52,312 bases of DNA from Pseudanabaena cinerea FACHB-1277 (GCF_014696345.1 NZ_JACJPY010000026.1:1-52312); one strand, 5' to 3'; positions 9,990 through 19,676 are shown, counted from the stretch's first letter. Notes: generated from the sequence alone by a model not told the origin. Program-made: numbers and translations.

Positions 9990-10038
9990 TTTTTATGAAA
10001 GTTTTTATGAAAGTTTCTATGAAGTTTCTTGTGAAAAT
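9990..10038. repeat. Short tandem repeat, 12-bp unit
   Basis: Two near-exact copies of TTTTTATGAAAG are followed by two degenerate copies (TTTCTATGAAG, TTTCTTGTGAAAA). It lies just upstream of the minus-strand secreted-protein gene and could sit in its promoter region. No protein-coding role is apparent. Confidence 0.6.
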
Positions 10039-10133
10039 TTTTAGATAATAGATGCTGACATTGATGCTCGTAGCCCAATAAAATATTAACAATCCTGAAA
10101 ACTTGTGTAATCCGCAACTTTGCTTAATTCGCC

Positions 10134-11054
10134 ATGACCCCAAACATGACTCCCGATCTTAGCCACAATGCCCCACCACCAGAATCAACATGGCTAAAAG
10201 TGATCCGCCTTCTGCGATGGCATAAACCCGCAGGTCGCCTAATTTTGATGTTGCCCGCACTTTGGTCAGTGGTTGCCGCCTCTAAGTCCCAACAGCAATT
10301 ACCACCCCTGCAAATGATTGTCGTGGTGATCCTTGGCAGTTTGGCAACTAGTGCCGCAGGTTGCGTGGTTAATGACCTATGGGATCGCGATATTGACCCT
10401 CTTGTGGCGCGTACAAAAAACCGCCCTCTTGCCGAGCGATCGCTATCCATACAGGTGGGCATCGGCGTATTGCTAGTGGCGACCATCTGCGCCTTTTTAC
10501 TATCCACATATCTCACGCCCCTCAGTTTTGGGCTTTGCTTTGCCGCCGTGCCAGTGATTGCGATTTACCCCGCTTGCAAGCGTTTTTTCGCAGTGCCGCA
10601 GCTAGTTTTGTCGATCGCTTGGGGCTTTGCGGTACTCATCCCTTGGAGTGCGGTCACAGGGAATCTGGATAGTTATGCTTGGGAGCTATGGGCGGCAGTA
10701 ATCGCTTGGACAATGGGCTTTGATACGGTCTATGCCATGAGCGATCGCGAGGATGATCTCAAGGTTGGGGTTAACTCTAGCGCCCTCTTTTTTGGCAAAT
10801 ATGTAACGTTTGCTATAGCAATATTTTTGGCGATCGCCCTTAGTTGCTTGGTTTGGCTAGGTCAAGATTTACAACTTGGTTACGCCTATTACCTTGCTTG
10901 CTTGACAGCGGCCTTAATATGGGCATGGCAATGCAAGCAACTGACTCAGATCGAAATCTCCACCGACTTTTACCAAAACGCTTTTGGGCAGAATGTTTGG
11001 ATCGGATTTATCGTTCTTGCAGGTATGTTTGCCTCAAGCTTAGGAATTGCTTAA
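10134..11054 (+). CDS. ubiA: 4-hydroxybenzoate polyprenyltransferase (UbiA family)
   Basis: 306 residues. Both Asp-rich substrate motifs of UbiA prenyltransferases are present: N80-D-L-W-D-R-D-I-D and D204-R-E-D-D, which hold the Mg-diphosphate of the prenyl donor. Eight to nine hydrophobic segments mark it as an integral membrane enzyme. The RTKNRPLA and HKPAGRLILMLPALW stretches are typical of the 4-hydroxybenzoate branch. In cyanobacteria this enzyme attaches a solanesyl tail to 4-hydroxybenzoate, an early step of plastoquinone synthesis. ATG 10134 is used; a second Met four codons later is also possible. Confidence 0.9.
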   Translation: MTPNMTPDLSHNAPPPESTWLKVIRLLRWHKPAGRLILMLPALWSVVAASKSQQQLPPLQMIVVVILGSLATSAAGCVVNDLWDRDIDPLVARTKNRPLAERSLSIQVGIGVLLVATICAFLLSTYLTPLSFGLCFAAVPVIAIYPACKRFFAVPQLVLSIAWGFAVLIPWSAVTGNLDSYAWELWAAVIAWTMGFDTVYAMSDREDDLKVGVNSSALFFGKYVTFAIAIFLAIALSCLVWLGQDLQLGYAYYLACLTAALIWAWQCKQLTQIEISTDFYQNAFGQNVWIGFIVLAGMFASSLGIA

Positions 11055-11143
11055 CATAGTCCCATCGTTCCTACTCCCGATGTATGATGCCTATCAAGCA
11101 TCATTCTGTTAGCATTTAAAGTTATAGACATCAGACAAAACAC

Positions 11144-11368
11144 ATGAGCAATATCACCACTGAAAAGATCAAAGAAGAATTGCAGCAGACTAGAGAGATC
11201 TGTGACATCACTGGCACTGGCTCTAAGGAGTGTTCTGAAGCATGGAACAATTTAGAGCAGTTGGCAGAAGAAGCCACACAACCCGATCCTGCCAAGCCCA
11301 AAAACTCCCTAGAAATATACTGCGATAACAATCCCGACGCTGATGAGTGTCGTTTATACGAAGACTAA
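11144..11368 (+). CDS. cp12: Calvin cycle regulator CP12
   Basis: 74 residues, the usual length. The redox-switch cysteines are all present: Cys20/Cys30 in the N-terminal pair, and Cys60/Cys69 in the C-terminal loop (SLEIYCDNNPDADECRLY), which contacts GAPDH. The core AWD-VEEL signature appears as AWNNLEQL. In the dark, oxidised CP12 ties GAPDH and phosphoribulokinase into an inactive complex and so shuts down the Calvin cycle; in the light, thioredoxin releases them. The gene stands alone with a strong terminator about 115 bp downstream. Confidence 0.95.
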   Translation: MSNITTEKIKEELQQTREICDITGTGSKECSEAWNNLEQLAEEATQPDPAKPKNSLEIYCDNNPDADECRLYED

Positions 11369-11482
11369 TGTTTTGCCAGAATTTTGCAAGAGATGTAATG
11401 GATTTACATTTAAGCTCCTGCATTCTGGGATATGCAATATAGCCTGTTGAGGTTTTAATTGCCAATTCAACAATCTATAAGA

Positions 11483-11523
11483 GGCTGAAAGTGCTGCAAA
11501 GCAAATACTTTCAGCCTTTTTAT
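11483..11523 (+). terminator. Rho-independent terminator after cp12
   Basis: A perfect 10-bp stem GGCTGAAAGT / ACTTTCAGCC (11483-11492 with 11507-11516) with a 14-base loop is followed immediately by TTTTTATT. It is placed to end the cp12 transcript. Confidence 0.85.
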
Positions 11524-11812
11524 TGGCTTAAGTTTGAGAGTTTGTGATCTCCTTGAGGCTTTTTATACTTTTAATCACTGCTTTGCCCTGCAAGGCGCGA
11601 CAGCCCATAATATTAAGTTTTGTTGAACAGTGCATAGTGCCATCGTTGTTTGATAGCAAACAAATCATAATAATTATGTGATTGTGAAAAACCCTCACTG
11701 GGTTTGGTTTTCAATTCGCAAAAGTGTTAGCACACCTTCGTGAATTGGGATAATATGTACAGGTGGGACATTTGCAGACGCTGAGAAAATTTGTAGTCAA
11801 TTGGAATAGGGT
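11524..11812. other. Intergenic stretch between cp12 terminator and next gene
   Basis: No open frame or RNA gene is recognised here. A weak promoter-like TAATAT at 11751-11756 has a TTAGCA 18 bp upstream. Next to it is a nested palindrome: CAATTC (11712-11717) pairs with GAATTG (11742-11747) and GTG with CAC inside, which could be an operator for the downstream gene. This is suggestive only. Confidence 0.35.
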
Positions 11813-13594
11813 ATGACACAACTAAGCGTTATGGACTTGGCAAAGCAGGGTGATCCCCAAGCGATCGCCGCCTTGATCAATCGATCGTTAGCCTCTAAGG
11901 GGATTCATGCCACCGCCGAACTAGCTGGCAGTTGTTTGAGAATATCTTTGTATGCATCGCAAATTCCTAACCCCAAAGCGGTGATCACAATTATTCAGCG
12001 TGGAATGTTGATTTTGCAGGTGGAAAAGATCAAACGCCTGAAAATCTTGACCTACCGTTCCGATAATAATTACCTAGCATGGCAGCAGGAGATTGAGTTA
12101 GAGCGCCCCAATCAAAGCCGTAATGATTTTCAGGGGGAAACGTTACAGAGCATGGAAAATAATGCTGAGAACAGGACTAGTTCTGATGCTGATATTATAG
12201 CCTCAGAATTATCCGAACCAGCATTGCTGAGCCAGAAAATGCCGTCTTCTAACATCAACCTCGCTAATACATCTAAGGGAGTTATTCTGGTGCAGAGTTT
12301 GTCGCAAATTCAGCAAAATCTCCAAGAATATCAGGATGTAATTGTACGTTTCACCGATGAGCAGGTGGGGACAGTGCGCTGCTTAACTACGCTCACAGAA
12401 TTAATTCAAGTGATCAGCAAGCCTAGTTTCCTATTTGCGGCGGTTGCTTCTAATCCTAATTTGCGAAGTTTGCTCGATGCGATCGCTGAATCTAGTCATA
12501 CCGATGAGCATGGTGATCAAGTGATTCAAAATCTATCAATTTTGCAACCAGGACAGCAGTGGCAAAAGGCTAAGGTGCGTCTGGTTACGAAAATATTTCT
12601 AGAGCCTGCCCAAACTGCGGATGGGGGCGATCGCGCAACCAATAGACAACAGGATCGGCATCAGGGTATTACCCTTGATCTTGCCGAAGAAATTACCAAC
12701 GCCATTTCCGAAAATGCGCCTGAACCACCATCAAAGGCATTATTAGTTGACGCGGTAGAGGCTGAGCCAATACAAGACGTTTCCCAAGATCTACTAGAGC
12801 AGTTGTCAAAACAGCTATCAGAGAAACTATCAGAGGAGGCGATCGCGGAGCTATTAAATGAGTCAGTAATTAATGAGCCAGTAATTAATAAGCCAGTAAT
12901 TAATGAGCCAGTAATTAATGAGCCAGTAATTAATGAGCCAGTAATTAATGACTCGTTAATAGATGAGACAGAGATCGTTACTCCAGATCCTAGCGCTGAT
13001 GTCACCGAGCTGGAGGTAAGTATTGATAGTAATATTACAGCCGAAGCATTATTCGATGATTTTGTCATCTCATCAACGACGGCTAAGGATCTGCCCCATA
13101 AGCAACAAGAGCAGCCAAGCTCTCAATCTGTTGTCAATGAATTAATTAGCCCAGATGTATTAATTCCATCGGAAATGCCAGAAGCATCTGGATTTGATCT
13201 TTTTGATGGCTTCGGCTCTAGCAATAGTGAGTCTAATATTGCCCCAAAAATAGCAATGCAAGCTGAAGAAAATTTGTCTCTGGGTGATTTAATCGATGAT
13301 TTTGACAGTGACAGCGCCATAAAAACGCGGCAGATTAATGACGATACATTGACATTTAATACGGATGATGACTTGTTCAATAACTTTGGTGCCAAATCGG
13401 GTGACAAATCGGTTGATAGCAGTCATATTTCAAATGTTACGGACTCATCTCCCAACCTTGAGGTAAATACAATTGAGGGGCTGATATCAAGCATTGATTC
13501 AATCACGCTGCCTAAACCTGCCAGTAAGCCGCGATCGCCATCTTTTGTTACCTTGGCAGATTTTTCTGAAGATCTGGAGTCCGTTGGCTTTTAA
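11813..13594 (+). CDS. Cyanobacterial hypothetical protein with 5-residue tandem repeats
   Basis: 593 residues. The first 95 residues (MDLAKQGDPQAIAALINRSL, then CLRISLYASQIPNPKAVITI and a Trp-Gln-Gln-Glu end) match an N-terminal module I recognise from many cyanobacterial proteins of unknown function. The rest is acidic, Ser/Asp-rich and probably disordered, with a run of EPVIN-type repeats at about 350-384 and repeated short blocks of type (D/N)LFD(G/N)F and DLIDDF. No signal peptide or membrane helix is seen. It precedes the ABC exporter gene by 108 bp on the same strand, but no functional link can be shown. Confidence 0.6.
   Translation: MTQLSVMDLAKQGDPQAIAALINRSLASKGIHATAELAGSCLRISLYASQIPNPKAVITIIQRGMLILQVEKIKRLKILTYRSDNNYLAWQQEIELERPNQSRNDFQGETLQSMENNAENRTSSDADIIASELSEPALLSQKMPSSNINLANTSKGVILVQSLSQIQQNLQEYQDVIVRFTDEQVGTVRCLTTLTELIQVISKPSFLFAAVASNPNLRSLLDAIAESSHTDEHGDQVIQNLSILQPGQQWQKAKVRLVTKIFLEPAQTADGGDRATNRQQDRHQGITLDLAEEITNAISENAPEPPSKALLVDAVEAEPIQDVSQDLLEQLSKQLSEKLSEEAIAELLNESVINEPVINKPVINEPVINEPVINEPVINDSLIDETEIVTPDPSADVTELEVSIDSNITAEALFDDFVISSTTAKDLPHKQQEQPSSQSVVNELISPDVLIPSEMPEASGFDLFDGFGSSNSESNIAPKIAMQAEENLSLGDLIDDFDSDSAIKTRQINDDTLTFNTDDDLFNNFGAKSGDKSVDSSHISNVTDSSPNLEVNTIEGLISSIDSITLPKPASKPRSPSFVTLADFSEDLESVGF
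12860..12964 (+). repeat. In-frame 15-bp tandem repeat (six copies plus one degenerate)
   Basis: Six consecutive copies of GAGCCAGTAATTAAT (one with TCA for CCA, one with AAG for GAG) from 12860 to 12949 encode EPVIN; a seventh degenerate copy follows. Near-identity of the copies at DNA level points to recent slippage expansion, so copy number may vary between strains. Confidence 0.9.
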
Positions 13595-13702
13595 CTAAAG
13601 AAGTTCTTAAAGAATCCTTAACTTATAAAGCCCCAAACTTATACTAAGGTGACATTAGATTTAATTATCTAGATTCTTTGTTAGATATTTACTAAAGCCT
13701 TC

Positions 13703-16654
13703 ATGACAGCCACAACCAATCCCATTAAAGATTTCCTGCTTACTGTGCCTGAGCTAAAGTCCTGCGATCGCTCGATTGTTAAGGAGATCAGCGAAAGGGT
13801 GCAGCCTTTACGCTATCGCATGGGTCAGGTAATTTTGCGGCGGGAAACCATGCCTGCACAGGTACTATTTTTGATGGAAGGACAGGCGCGATTATTGGGA
13901 CAAGTCCCTAAATCTACTGCCCCTGCAACCTTAGAGATTCTTCGATCTGGCGCAGTGATGGGCAGCTTGAGCTTAATTCGCAATGTTGCCTGCGAAACGG
14001 TCATTGCCTCAGTTGAAAGTACTTGCCTAGCTCTAGAAGCCGCAGATTTTTTGAGTTTTTGCGATCGCGACCCTGCTTTTCGAGAAGTGTTTGCGGTGCA
14101 GCCCCGTTCGGTGGAGGTATTTGATCTATTGGCAACGGAAATGGAGCGGCGGGCGCAGGCTCCTAGCAACTTACCCCAGATGGCGCGGGCTGCTTTGACA
14201 GAGGCAGTGGTGATCACTTGGGGCGCTGGTAAAATTCCCCTCAATCAATTGGATCGGGATTTTGTCTGGTTGGTTAGTGGTGCGGACAAGGTGGCGATGC
14301 CTGTGGGGAGTCGCATTGAGGTGCAGGGAGCTGATGATGTGTTGGTTGTGCCGCAGGGCGGTTCGGTGAGGCTTTTGGGGATCAAGGATACCTTTGCGGT
14401 GAAGGCGGAAATTGTGCCAGAGCCTCGCCAGATTACGGATCTCGATATTCCCTATGCGCCCGAATTACCATCGGTGGGCGATCGCCCCGATCCCAAAGGC
14501 ACAGAATATCCGCATTTTTATGGACGCGGCCCCGTTGATGCCTCCCTCGCTTGTTTTCAAATGTTGGCAAGGTATTGGCAAATCCCCTTTTATCGTCATG
14601 TGGTCAAGCGGGCGATCGATAGTCAATTTTCGCGCACTCCTAAGTTGTCTTTGCAGCTATGCGGTGCGGTGGCGGAACTGATGGGATTAAATGGACAGTT
14701 GGTGACTATCCCTGCCAATGCGATCGCCCAAGTGCCAACCCCAGCAATGATCCCTTGGCAAGATACCTTTGCGATTTTATACAAAACTGGCGATCGGGAA
14801 TTGGTACTAGGGATTCCAGAGCAGGGCATCGTTACCAAAAAGACAGCGCAGTTTGCCGATCTTTGGGGTCAGTCTGGACAGGTGCTATTGATCCAGCCCA
14901 CCAAGGATACGCCCAAACAAAAATTTGGCATTGGTTGGTTTTGGCCATCGATCAAGCGTTACAAAAGTACGCTAATCACCGTATTAGTCGCTTCATTTTT
15001 TGTGCAGTTGCTGGGTCTGGCAAATCCATTAATTACCCAAGTGGTAATCGATAAGGTCATTATTCAAAATGCCCCAGCCACCCTGAATACTTTGGGGGTT
15101 TTGCTGATTACGATCGCCGTTTGTGAAGCAATAATTAGCGCCCTCCGCACCTATTTATTTGTCAACACCACCAACCGCATCGATCTCACCCTTGGCTCAG
15201 AAACCATCGATCATCTGGTGCGGCTGCCCCTGCGTTACTTTGAAAAGCGATCGGTTGGTGAACTATCAAGCCGTATTGGGGAACTAGAAAATATTCGCCA
15301 ATTCCTGACAGGCACAGCCCTCACCGTAGTCCTTGATGCGGTTTTCTCCGTGATCTACATTGTGGTGATGATCTTTTACAGTTGGCTGCTGACAATTGTG
15401 GCATTGGCGACAGTACCGCTATTTGCGCTGCTGACCTTCATTGTGTCACCAATCATTCGGGTGCAATTACGCAGCAAAGCCGAACGCAATGCTGCCACAC
15501 AGTCCTATTTGGTTGAGGTGATGTCAGGCATTCAAACCGTAAAGGCGCAAAGTATTGAGCTAAACTCGCGATGGGAATGGCAGAGGCGCTATGCCCGTTA
15601 TGTATCCGATGGTTTCAAGAATGTCGTCACCTCCACCACTGCCGCCTCAACTAGCCAATTTCTCAATCAACTCTCTAACCTTTTATTGCTATGGGTTGGC
15701 GCATATCTAGTTCTTAACAATCAACTCACTCTAGGACAGTTGATCGCCTTTAGAATTATTGCTGGCTATACCACCACGCCTCTATTGCGCCTGATCCAAC
15801 TCTGGCAAAATTTCCAAGAAACTGCTCTATCTTTAGAGCGCCTCAGCGATATCATTAACCACCCTCAAGAGCAGGAAGAAACTGGTCGCCGCAATATCCC
15901 CATGCCTGCCATTACGGGGGCAGTACGCTATGAAAATGTGAACTTCCGTTTTGCAGCTAATGGCAACTTGCAACTTAATAATGTCAGCTTGGATATAGAG
16001 GCGGGTAAGTTTGTGGGTGTGGTGGGGGCGAGCGGTGCTGGTAAAAGCACCTTAACCAAGTTGCTATCGCGGCTATACGAGCCTGAAGCGGGGCGAATTT
16101 TGATCGATGATTACGACATTAGTAAGGTGGAGCTTTATTCTTTGCGTCGCCAAATTGGGGTAGTTTTGCAAGACACATTACTATTTGATGGCACGGTGCA
16201 AGAAAATATTGCTTTAACCAATGCCGATGCCACGCCCGAAGAGATTGTCGATGCCGCCAGAATTGCTTGCGCCCATGAATTTATTATGCAGTTGCCCCAG
16301 GGCTATGAAACCCGTGTGGGTGAGCGGGGTGCATCCCTATCGGGTGGTCAACGTCAACGCATTGCGATCGCCCGTACTGTTTTACAGAAGCCACAGTTGC
16401 TAATTTTGGATGAGGCGACTAGCGCCCTCGATTACAACACTGAGCGACAGGTGAGCCTTAATCTTGCCGAAGAATTTCGGGGACGCACGGTCTTCTTTAT
16501 CACCCACCGTCTTGCCACGATCCATAATGCTGATTTGATCTTGGTGATGGATGCGGGACGAGTCGTTGAGCAGGGCAACCATCAGGATTTAATGGCAATG
16601 CGCGAGCGCTATTACACCCTCTATTGCCAACAGGAAGCGGCGGGTGAATCGTAA
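13703..16654 (+). CDS. Type I secretion-like ABC exporter with CNBD-like and inactive C39-like domains
   Basis: 983 residues. Order: a cyclic-nucleotide-binding-like domain at about 20-145; a linker; a C39-peptidase-like domain at about 265-400; six membrane helices at about 420-700; and an ATPase domain with Walker A GASGAGKST (about 773-781), signature LSGGQ (about 878), Walker B LLILDEATSALD (about 900) and H-loop THR (about 932). The ATPase looks fully active. The C39-like domain lacks its catalytic residues: DASLAC replaces the family's DCGxAC, and the usual His and Asp positions carry Thr and Ile. It is thus a non-cleaving, HlyB-like substrate-docking domain. The CNBD lacks the phosphate-binding Glu and Arg. 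The HlyD partner follows at 16712. Confidence 0.9.
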   Translation: MTATTNPIKDFLLTVPELKSCDRSIVKEISERVQPLRYRMGQVILRRETMPAQVLFLMEGQARLLGQVPKSTAPATLEILRSGAVMGSLSLIRNVACETVIASVESTCLALEAADFLSFCDRDPAFREVFAVQPRSVEVFDLLATEMERRAQAPSNLPQMARAALTEAVVITWGAGKIPLNQLDRDFVWLVSGADKVAMPVGSRIEVQGADDVLVVPQGGSVRLLGIKDTFAVKAEIVPEPRQITDLDIPYAPELPSVGDRPDPKGTEYPHFYGRGPVDASLACFQMLARYWQIPFYRHVVKRAIDSQFSRTPKLSLQLCGAVAELMGLNGQLVTIPANAIAQVPTPAMIPWQDTFAILYKTGDRELVLGIPEQGIVTKKTAQFADLWGQSGQVLLIQPTKDTPKQKFGIGWFWPSIKRYKSTLITVLVASFFVQLLGLANPLITQVVIDKVIIQNAPATLNTLGVLLITIAVCEAIISALRTYLFVNTTNRIDLTLGSETIDHLVRLPLRYFEKRSVGELSSRIGELENIRQFLTGTALTVVLDAVFSVIYIVVMIFYSWLLTIVALATVPLFALLTFIVSPIIRVQLRSKAERNAATQSYLVEVMSGIQTVKAQSIELNSRWEWQRRYARYVSDGFKNVVTSTTAASTSQFLNQLSNLLLLWVGAYLVLNNQLTLGQLIAFRIIAGYTTTPLLRLIQLWQNFQETALSLERLSDIINHPQEQEETGRRNIPMPAITGAVRYENVNFRFAANGNLQLNNVSLDIEAGKFVGVVGASGAGKSTLTKLLSRLYEPEAGRILIDDYDISKVELYSLRRQIGVVLQDTLLFDGTVQENIALTNADATPEEIVDAARIACAHEFIMQLPQGYETRVGERGASLSGGQRQRIAIARTVLQKPQLLILDEATSALDYNTERQVSLNLAEEFRGRTVFFITHRLATIHNADLILVMDAGRVVEQGNHQDLMAMRERYYTLYCQQEAAGES

Positions 16655-16711
16655 TTTCCGCATTTGATAATGCTGTTAACAAAAACATAAAATCCCTAAT
16701 GGTGTAGAAAA

Positions 16712-18283
16712 ATGAACAATGGCAATAGCAAAAGTCCAACCAATCTCTCTAGTAATGGCAATTCCGATCAAGCCCTTAATTCGGCGCTAGTCGTACAGGG
16801 CGAGCAGAATGGCGAATTAGTCACCCAAGAAAAACAGGCGATCGCGGTACAAACCTTTGACCAGCCCCTAGTACTGCGGCAATCGCCCAAATGGATCACA
16901 GGCATTTTATGGGCGTTAGTTGGCTCCGTTTCCTTGGGGCTAATCTGGGCAGCAGTAGCAAAAATTGAGGAATCTGTACCCGCTCAAGGCAAACTAGAAC
17001 CCCAAGGCGCAGTCAAGGAAGTCCGCGCCCCTGCCAATGGCGTGCTTAAGGAGATTTTGGTCAAGGATGGCGAAAGAGTCCAAGAAGGGCAGGTGCTATT
17101 ACGCATTGATTCCACCGCAGCACAGGCACAATTGGAATCTTTAACCAAATTACGGCAACAACTACTCGAAGAGAATCAATTCTATCGCTCCATTCTCAAT
17201 GGCGATCGCGCCCCCTTGCCCTCCTCTGGTTTAACAATTCCTGCGGAAGTATTGGCATTAGCCCGTAGCCGTGAAGCATTGATCTCTGAAGCGCAACTCT
17301 ATCGGATGCAGGTTAATGGCGGTGGCGGCAGCCTATCGGGCGATCAACTCGATCGCTTACAGGCAAATCAGGCGGAACTCGGTTCGCGAGCGCAGGCGGC
17401 AGAGGCAAACATCGCCCAATTAACGGAACAGCTAAACCAAACCCGCACCCGCCGTGCAGGGCGTTTAGAATCTCTAGAAATTAATCGCCGCATTCTCAAT
17501 GACATTAAGGATGTCGCAGAACAAGGCGGCATCTCCCGCATTCAATTCTTGAAACAGCAGGAAGAAGTTCAAAATACAGAGTCAGAAATTCGTCAGTTGG
17601 AACAGGAGGAAATGCGGCTCAATGCGGCGATCTCGGAGGGACGATCTCGCCTTTCCAACACCTTTGACACCACCCGCAAAGAGCTAACCGTACAGATTGC
17701 CGACAATACCAAACGGATCGCCGAAATCGATAGTCAATTTACTAAGGCTTTGGTGGACAATAGCAAGCGTCTTGCAGAGGTGGATGGTCAAATCAAGCAG
17801 GCACAGGTTTCACTGCAATATCAAGAACTTCGCGCCCCTGCATCGGGTACTGTCTTTGAATTGAAAGCAGGCTTGGGCTATGTGGCAAATACTAATACGA
17901 TGGAAAGTGTGCTGAAAATCGTTCCTGACGATCAGTTAGTCGCCAAGGTATATATCACCAATCAAGATATTGGCTTTGTGAAGGAAGGAATGCCCGTTGA
18001 TGTGCGTCTAGATTCTTTCCCATTTAGTGAATTTGGCGATGTCAAAGGGAAGTTGACTTGGATTGGCTCCGATGCCCTGCCTCCCGATCAAGCTAATCCC
18101 TTCTACCGTTTCCCCGCCAAGGTGGAAATTGAGAAGCAGTCTCTCAAGGTCAACGATCGCGAAATTCGCCTCCAGTCTGGGATGTCTCTCACCGCCAATA
18201 TCAAAATCCGCGATCGCACCGTACTAAGCCTATTCACCGATTTCTTCGTAAAGAATACCGAGAGCCTGAAATTTGTCCGTTAA
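16712..18283 (+). CDS. HlyD-family type I secretion adaptor
   Basis: 523 residues. A polar N-terminus precedes one membrane helix at about 62-84 (WITGILWALVGSVSLGLIWAA). Then come the lipoyl half-motif (VRAPANGVLKEILVKDGERV), a long coiled-coil hairpin at about 130-370 rich in Gln/Glu/Leu, the second lipoyl half (LRAPASGTVFELKAGLGYV) and a C-terminal beta domain. It should bridge the inner-membrane ABC exporter encoded 57 bp upstream to an outer-membrane channel. Neither a TolC gene nor an obvious RTX-type substrate is seen in the window. Confidence 0.9.
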   Translation: MNNGNSKSPTNLSSNGNSDQALNSALVVQGEQNGELVTQEKQAIAVQTFDQPLVLRQSPKWITGILWALVGSVSLGLIWAAVAKIEESVPAQGKLEPQGAVKEVRAPANGVLKEILVKDGERVQEGQVLLRIDSTAAQAQLESLTKLRQQLLEENQFYRSILNGDRAPLPSSGLTIPAEVLALARSREALISEAQLYRMQVNGGGGSLSGDQLDRLQANQAELGSRAQAAEANIAQLTEQLNQTRTRRAGRLESLEINRRILNDIKDVAEQGGISRIQFLKQQEEVQNTESEIRQLEQEEMRLNAAISEGRSRLSNTFDTTRKELTVQIADNTKRIAEIDSQFTKALVDNSKRLAEVDGQIKQAQVSLQYQELRAPASGTVFELKAGLGYVANTNTMESVLKIVPDDQLVAKVYITNQDIGFVKEGMPVDVRLDSFPFSEFGDVKGKLTWIGSDALPPDQANPFYRFPAKVEIEKQSLKVNDREIRLQSGMSLTANIKIRDRTVLSLFTDFFVKNTESLKFVR

Positions 18284-18382
18284 TTTGCCATGTTTGCCAT
18301 TATTCAAGGTGCGAGAAGGTGATCGCCTACTCTATTTTAAAGCGATCGCCTCTTGCCATAAGGGCTACGCAAGAAAATAAAG

Positions 18383-18430
18383 AACCGATTTTTAGTGGCG
18401 CGGCTTCGCCGCGCCACTAAAAATTTGGTT
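18383..18430. terminator. Long hairpin with TTC loop after the exporter operon
   Basis: The arms AACCGATTTTTAGTGGCGCGGC and GCCGCGCCACTAAAAATTTGGTT form a stem of about 20 bp with one bulge around a TTC loop (18405-18407). A-rich and T-rich flanks on both sides would allow termination in either direction. It may also be a copy of a dispersed palindromic repeat; only one copy of this sequence is in the window. Confidence 0.65.
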
Positions 18431-18516
18431 ACTTATTAAATCGCAGAACCCTAATCTCTAAAATAATATCTGTACCCTAGTCTGCTCAAAACCCACCAAA
18501 ATCTAGGTGAAATTCG

Positions 18517-19095
18517 ATGACAGCCCAATTAGTAATTTCTGACCCTTGCCTCAATATCCATAAGTTTACAACTAAGCAATATCAGCTTATGTACGAGACA
18601 GGCGTATTTGCTGTCAGCGATCGCCATGAATTAATCAGTGGAGAAATCAGAGAAATGTCCCCGATTGGTATCAAGCACGCGGCTTGTGTTGCAAGAACAA
18701 CAAGATATTTTCAAATTAAATTAGGGGATAGGGCATTTGTCTGGACGCAAAACCCGATTATCGTCAACAATCATTCTCAACCCCAGCCAGATCTTGCCAT
18801 TCTCAAATGGCGTGATGATTTTTACGCTAATGCTTTACCAACGCCAGACGATATTTTGTTGATTATCGAAGTTGCCGACAGCACGATCGCCTATGACCGC
18901 GATGTGAAAATGCCACTCTATGCAGCTAATGGTATTCCTGAAATGTGGCTGTTTGATGTAAATCAGCAAATTATTGAAGGATATTGCCAACCATCGGCAT
19001 CGGGCTATAAACGAACAAGGCGCTATGAACAGGGTGACACTTTATCGATTAATGCATTTCCAGAAGTGATTTTCAATTGGGAAGACCTGTTTTAA
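18517..19095 (+). CDS. Uma2 family (DUF820) PD-(D/E)XK nuclease-like protein
   Basis: 192 residues, normal for the family. The restriction-nuclease-like core is intact: the Asp in QPDLAIL (about residue 90), the Glu in LIIEVADS (about 117-118) and the Lys in DVKMPLYA (about 130), followed by GIPEMWLFDV. Uma2 proteins are massively expanded in cyanobacteria and their role is not established; a DNA-cleaving function is inferred from the fold. Two damaged relatives of nuclease-like families follow directly downstream. Confidence 0.88.
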   Translation: MTAQLVISDPCLNIHKFTTKQYQLMYETGVFAVSDRHELISGEIREMSPIGIKHAACVARTTRYFQIKLGDRAFVWTQNPIIVNNHSQPQPDLAILKWRDDFYANALPTPDDILLIIEVADSTIAYDRDVKMPLYAANGIPEMWLFDVNQQIIEGYCQPSASGYKRTRRYEQGDTLSINAFPEVIFNWEDLF

Positions 19096-19173
19096 AAATC
19101 TGATTCGCTAAGATATTGATACCGTTTGATCTCGCTCGTTCTCAAACTTAGTTCTCAAACTTGGCTCTCAAAC

Positions 19174-19650
19174 ATGGTTAACACAATTTCCCAACAGACG
19201 ACTAGCGAAATAGCAGAAACAAAAGAGATAGAAGAAGAAGGACGTTATCTCGACACGATTATTGAACTGATGTCTCCTAGCACTGCCAATGTCGACTTGG
19301 GGTTAAAGAAGCAGTTGTACGATCGCATATTCAAGACCCAAGACTATTTTGTTTATAACCCCTTTGACCCAAATTCGTTACAGAGATGGCATCGAAATAA
19401 TGATTACCAAGCGATCGCCGCCGATGAACAGGGTTGGCTATGGTGTGAGTCCTTGGGGCTATGGCTAGGAACTTGGCAGGGAACAATAGATCGGGAGACT
19501 TTAACTTGGCTCCGCTTTTACGAGCGATCGGGTGCATTGGTGTTGTTGCCTGAAGAAGCCGCACAGCAAAGGGCTGAGGCTGAAAAACTTAGGGCTGAAA
19601 GATTGGCGGCGCGTCTACGAGAATTGGGTGAATATCCTGATAGCTTATAG
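19174..19650 (+). pseudogene. Internally deleted Uma2-family gene
   Basis: 158 residues from ATG 19174. The first 17 or so residues (MVNTISQQTTSEIAE) look like a normal Uma2 N-terminus, but the text then jumps to EEEGRYLDTIIELMSPSTAN, which in full-length relatives lies about 100 residues further on. The remaining C-terminal half is intact (KKQLYDRIF, YFVYNPFDPNSLQ, GWLWCESLGLWLG, PEEAAQQRAEAEKLRAERLA). The first catalytic Asp region is therefore missing and the protein should be inactive, although the frame is still open. Confidence 0.65.
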
Positions 19651-19676
19651 TAATTGGCGATCGCTATTTAACGTGA

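Noticed and set aside
12860-12964. Short regularly repeated DNA as a possible CRISPR array
   Set aside because: The units are contiguous 15-mers without spacers and lie in frame inside a gene. The heptamers at 21701-21761 are rejected for the same reason.
12661-13068. Minus-strand 135-codon frame with ITGSL repeats
   Set aside because: It is the complement of the 15-bp coding repeat in the 593-residue protein, so its repetitiveness is a by-product.
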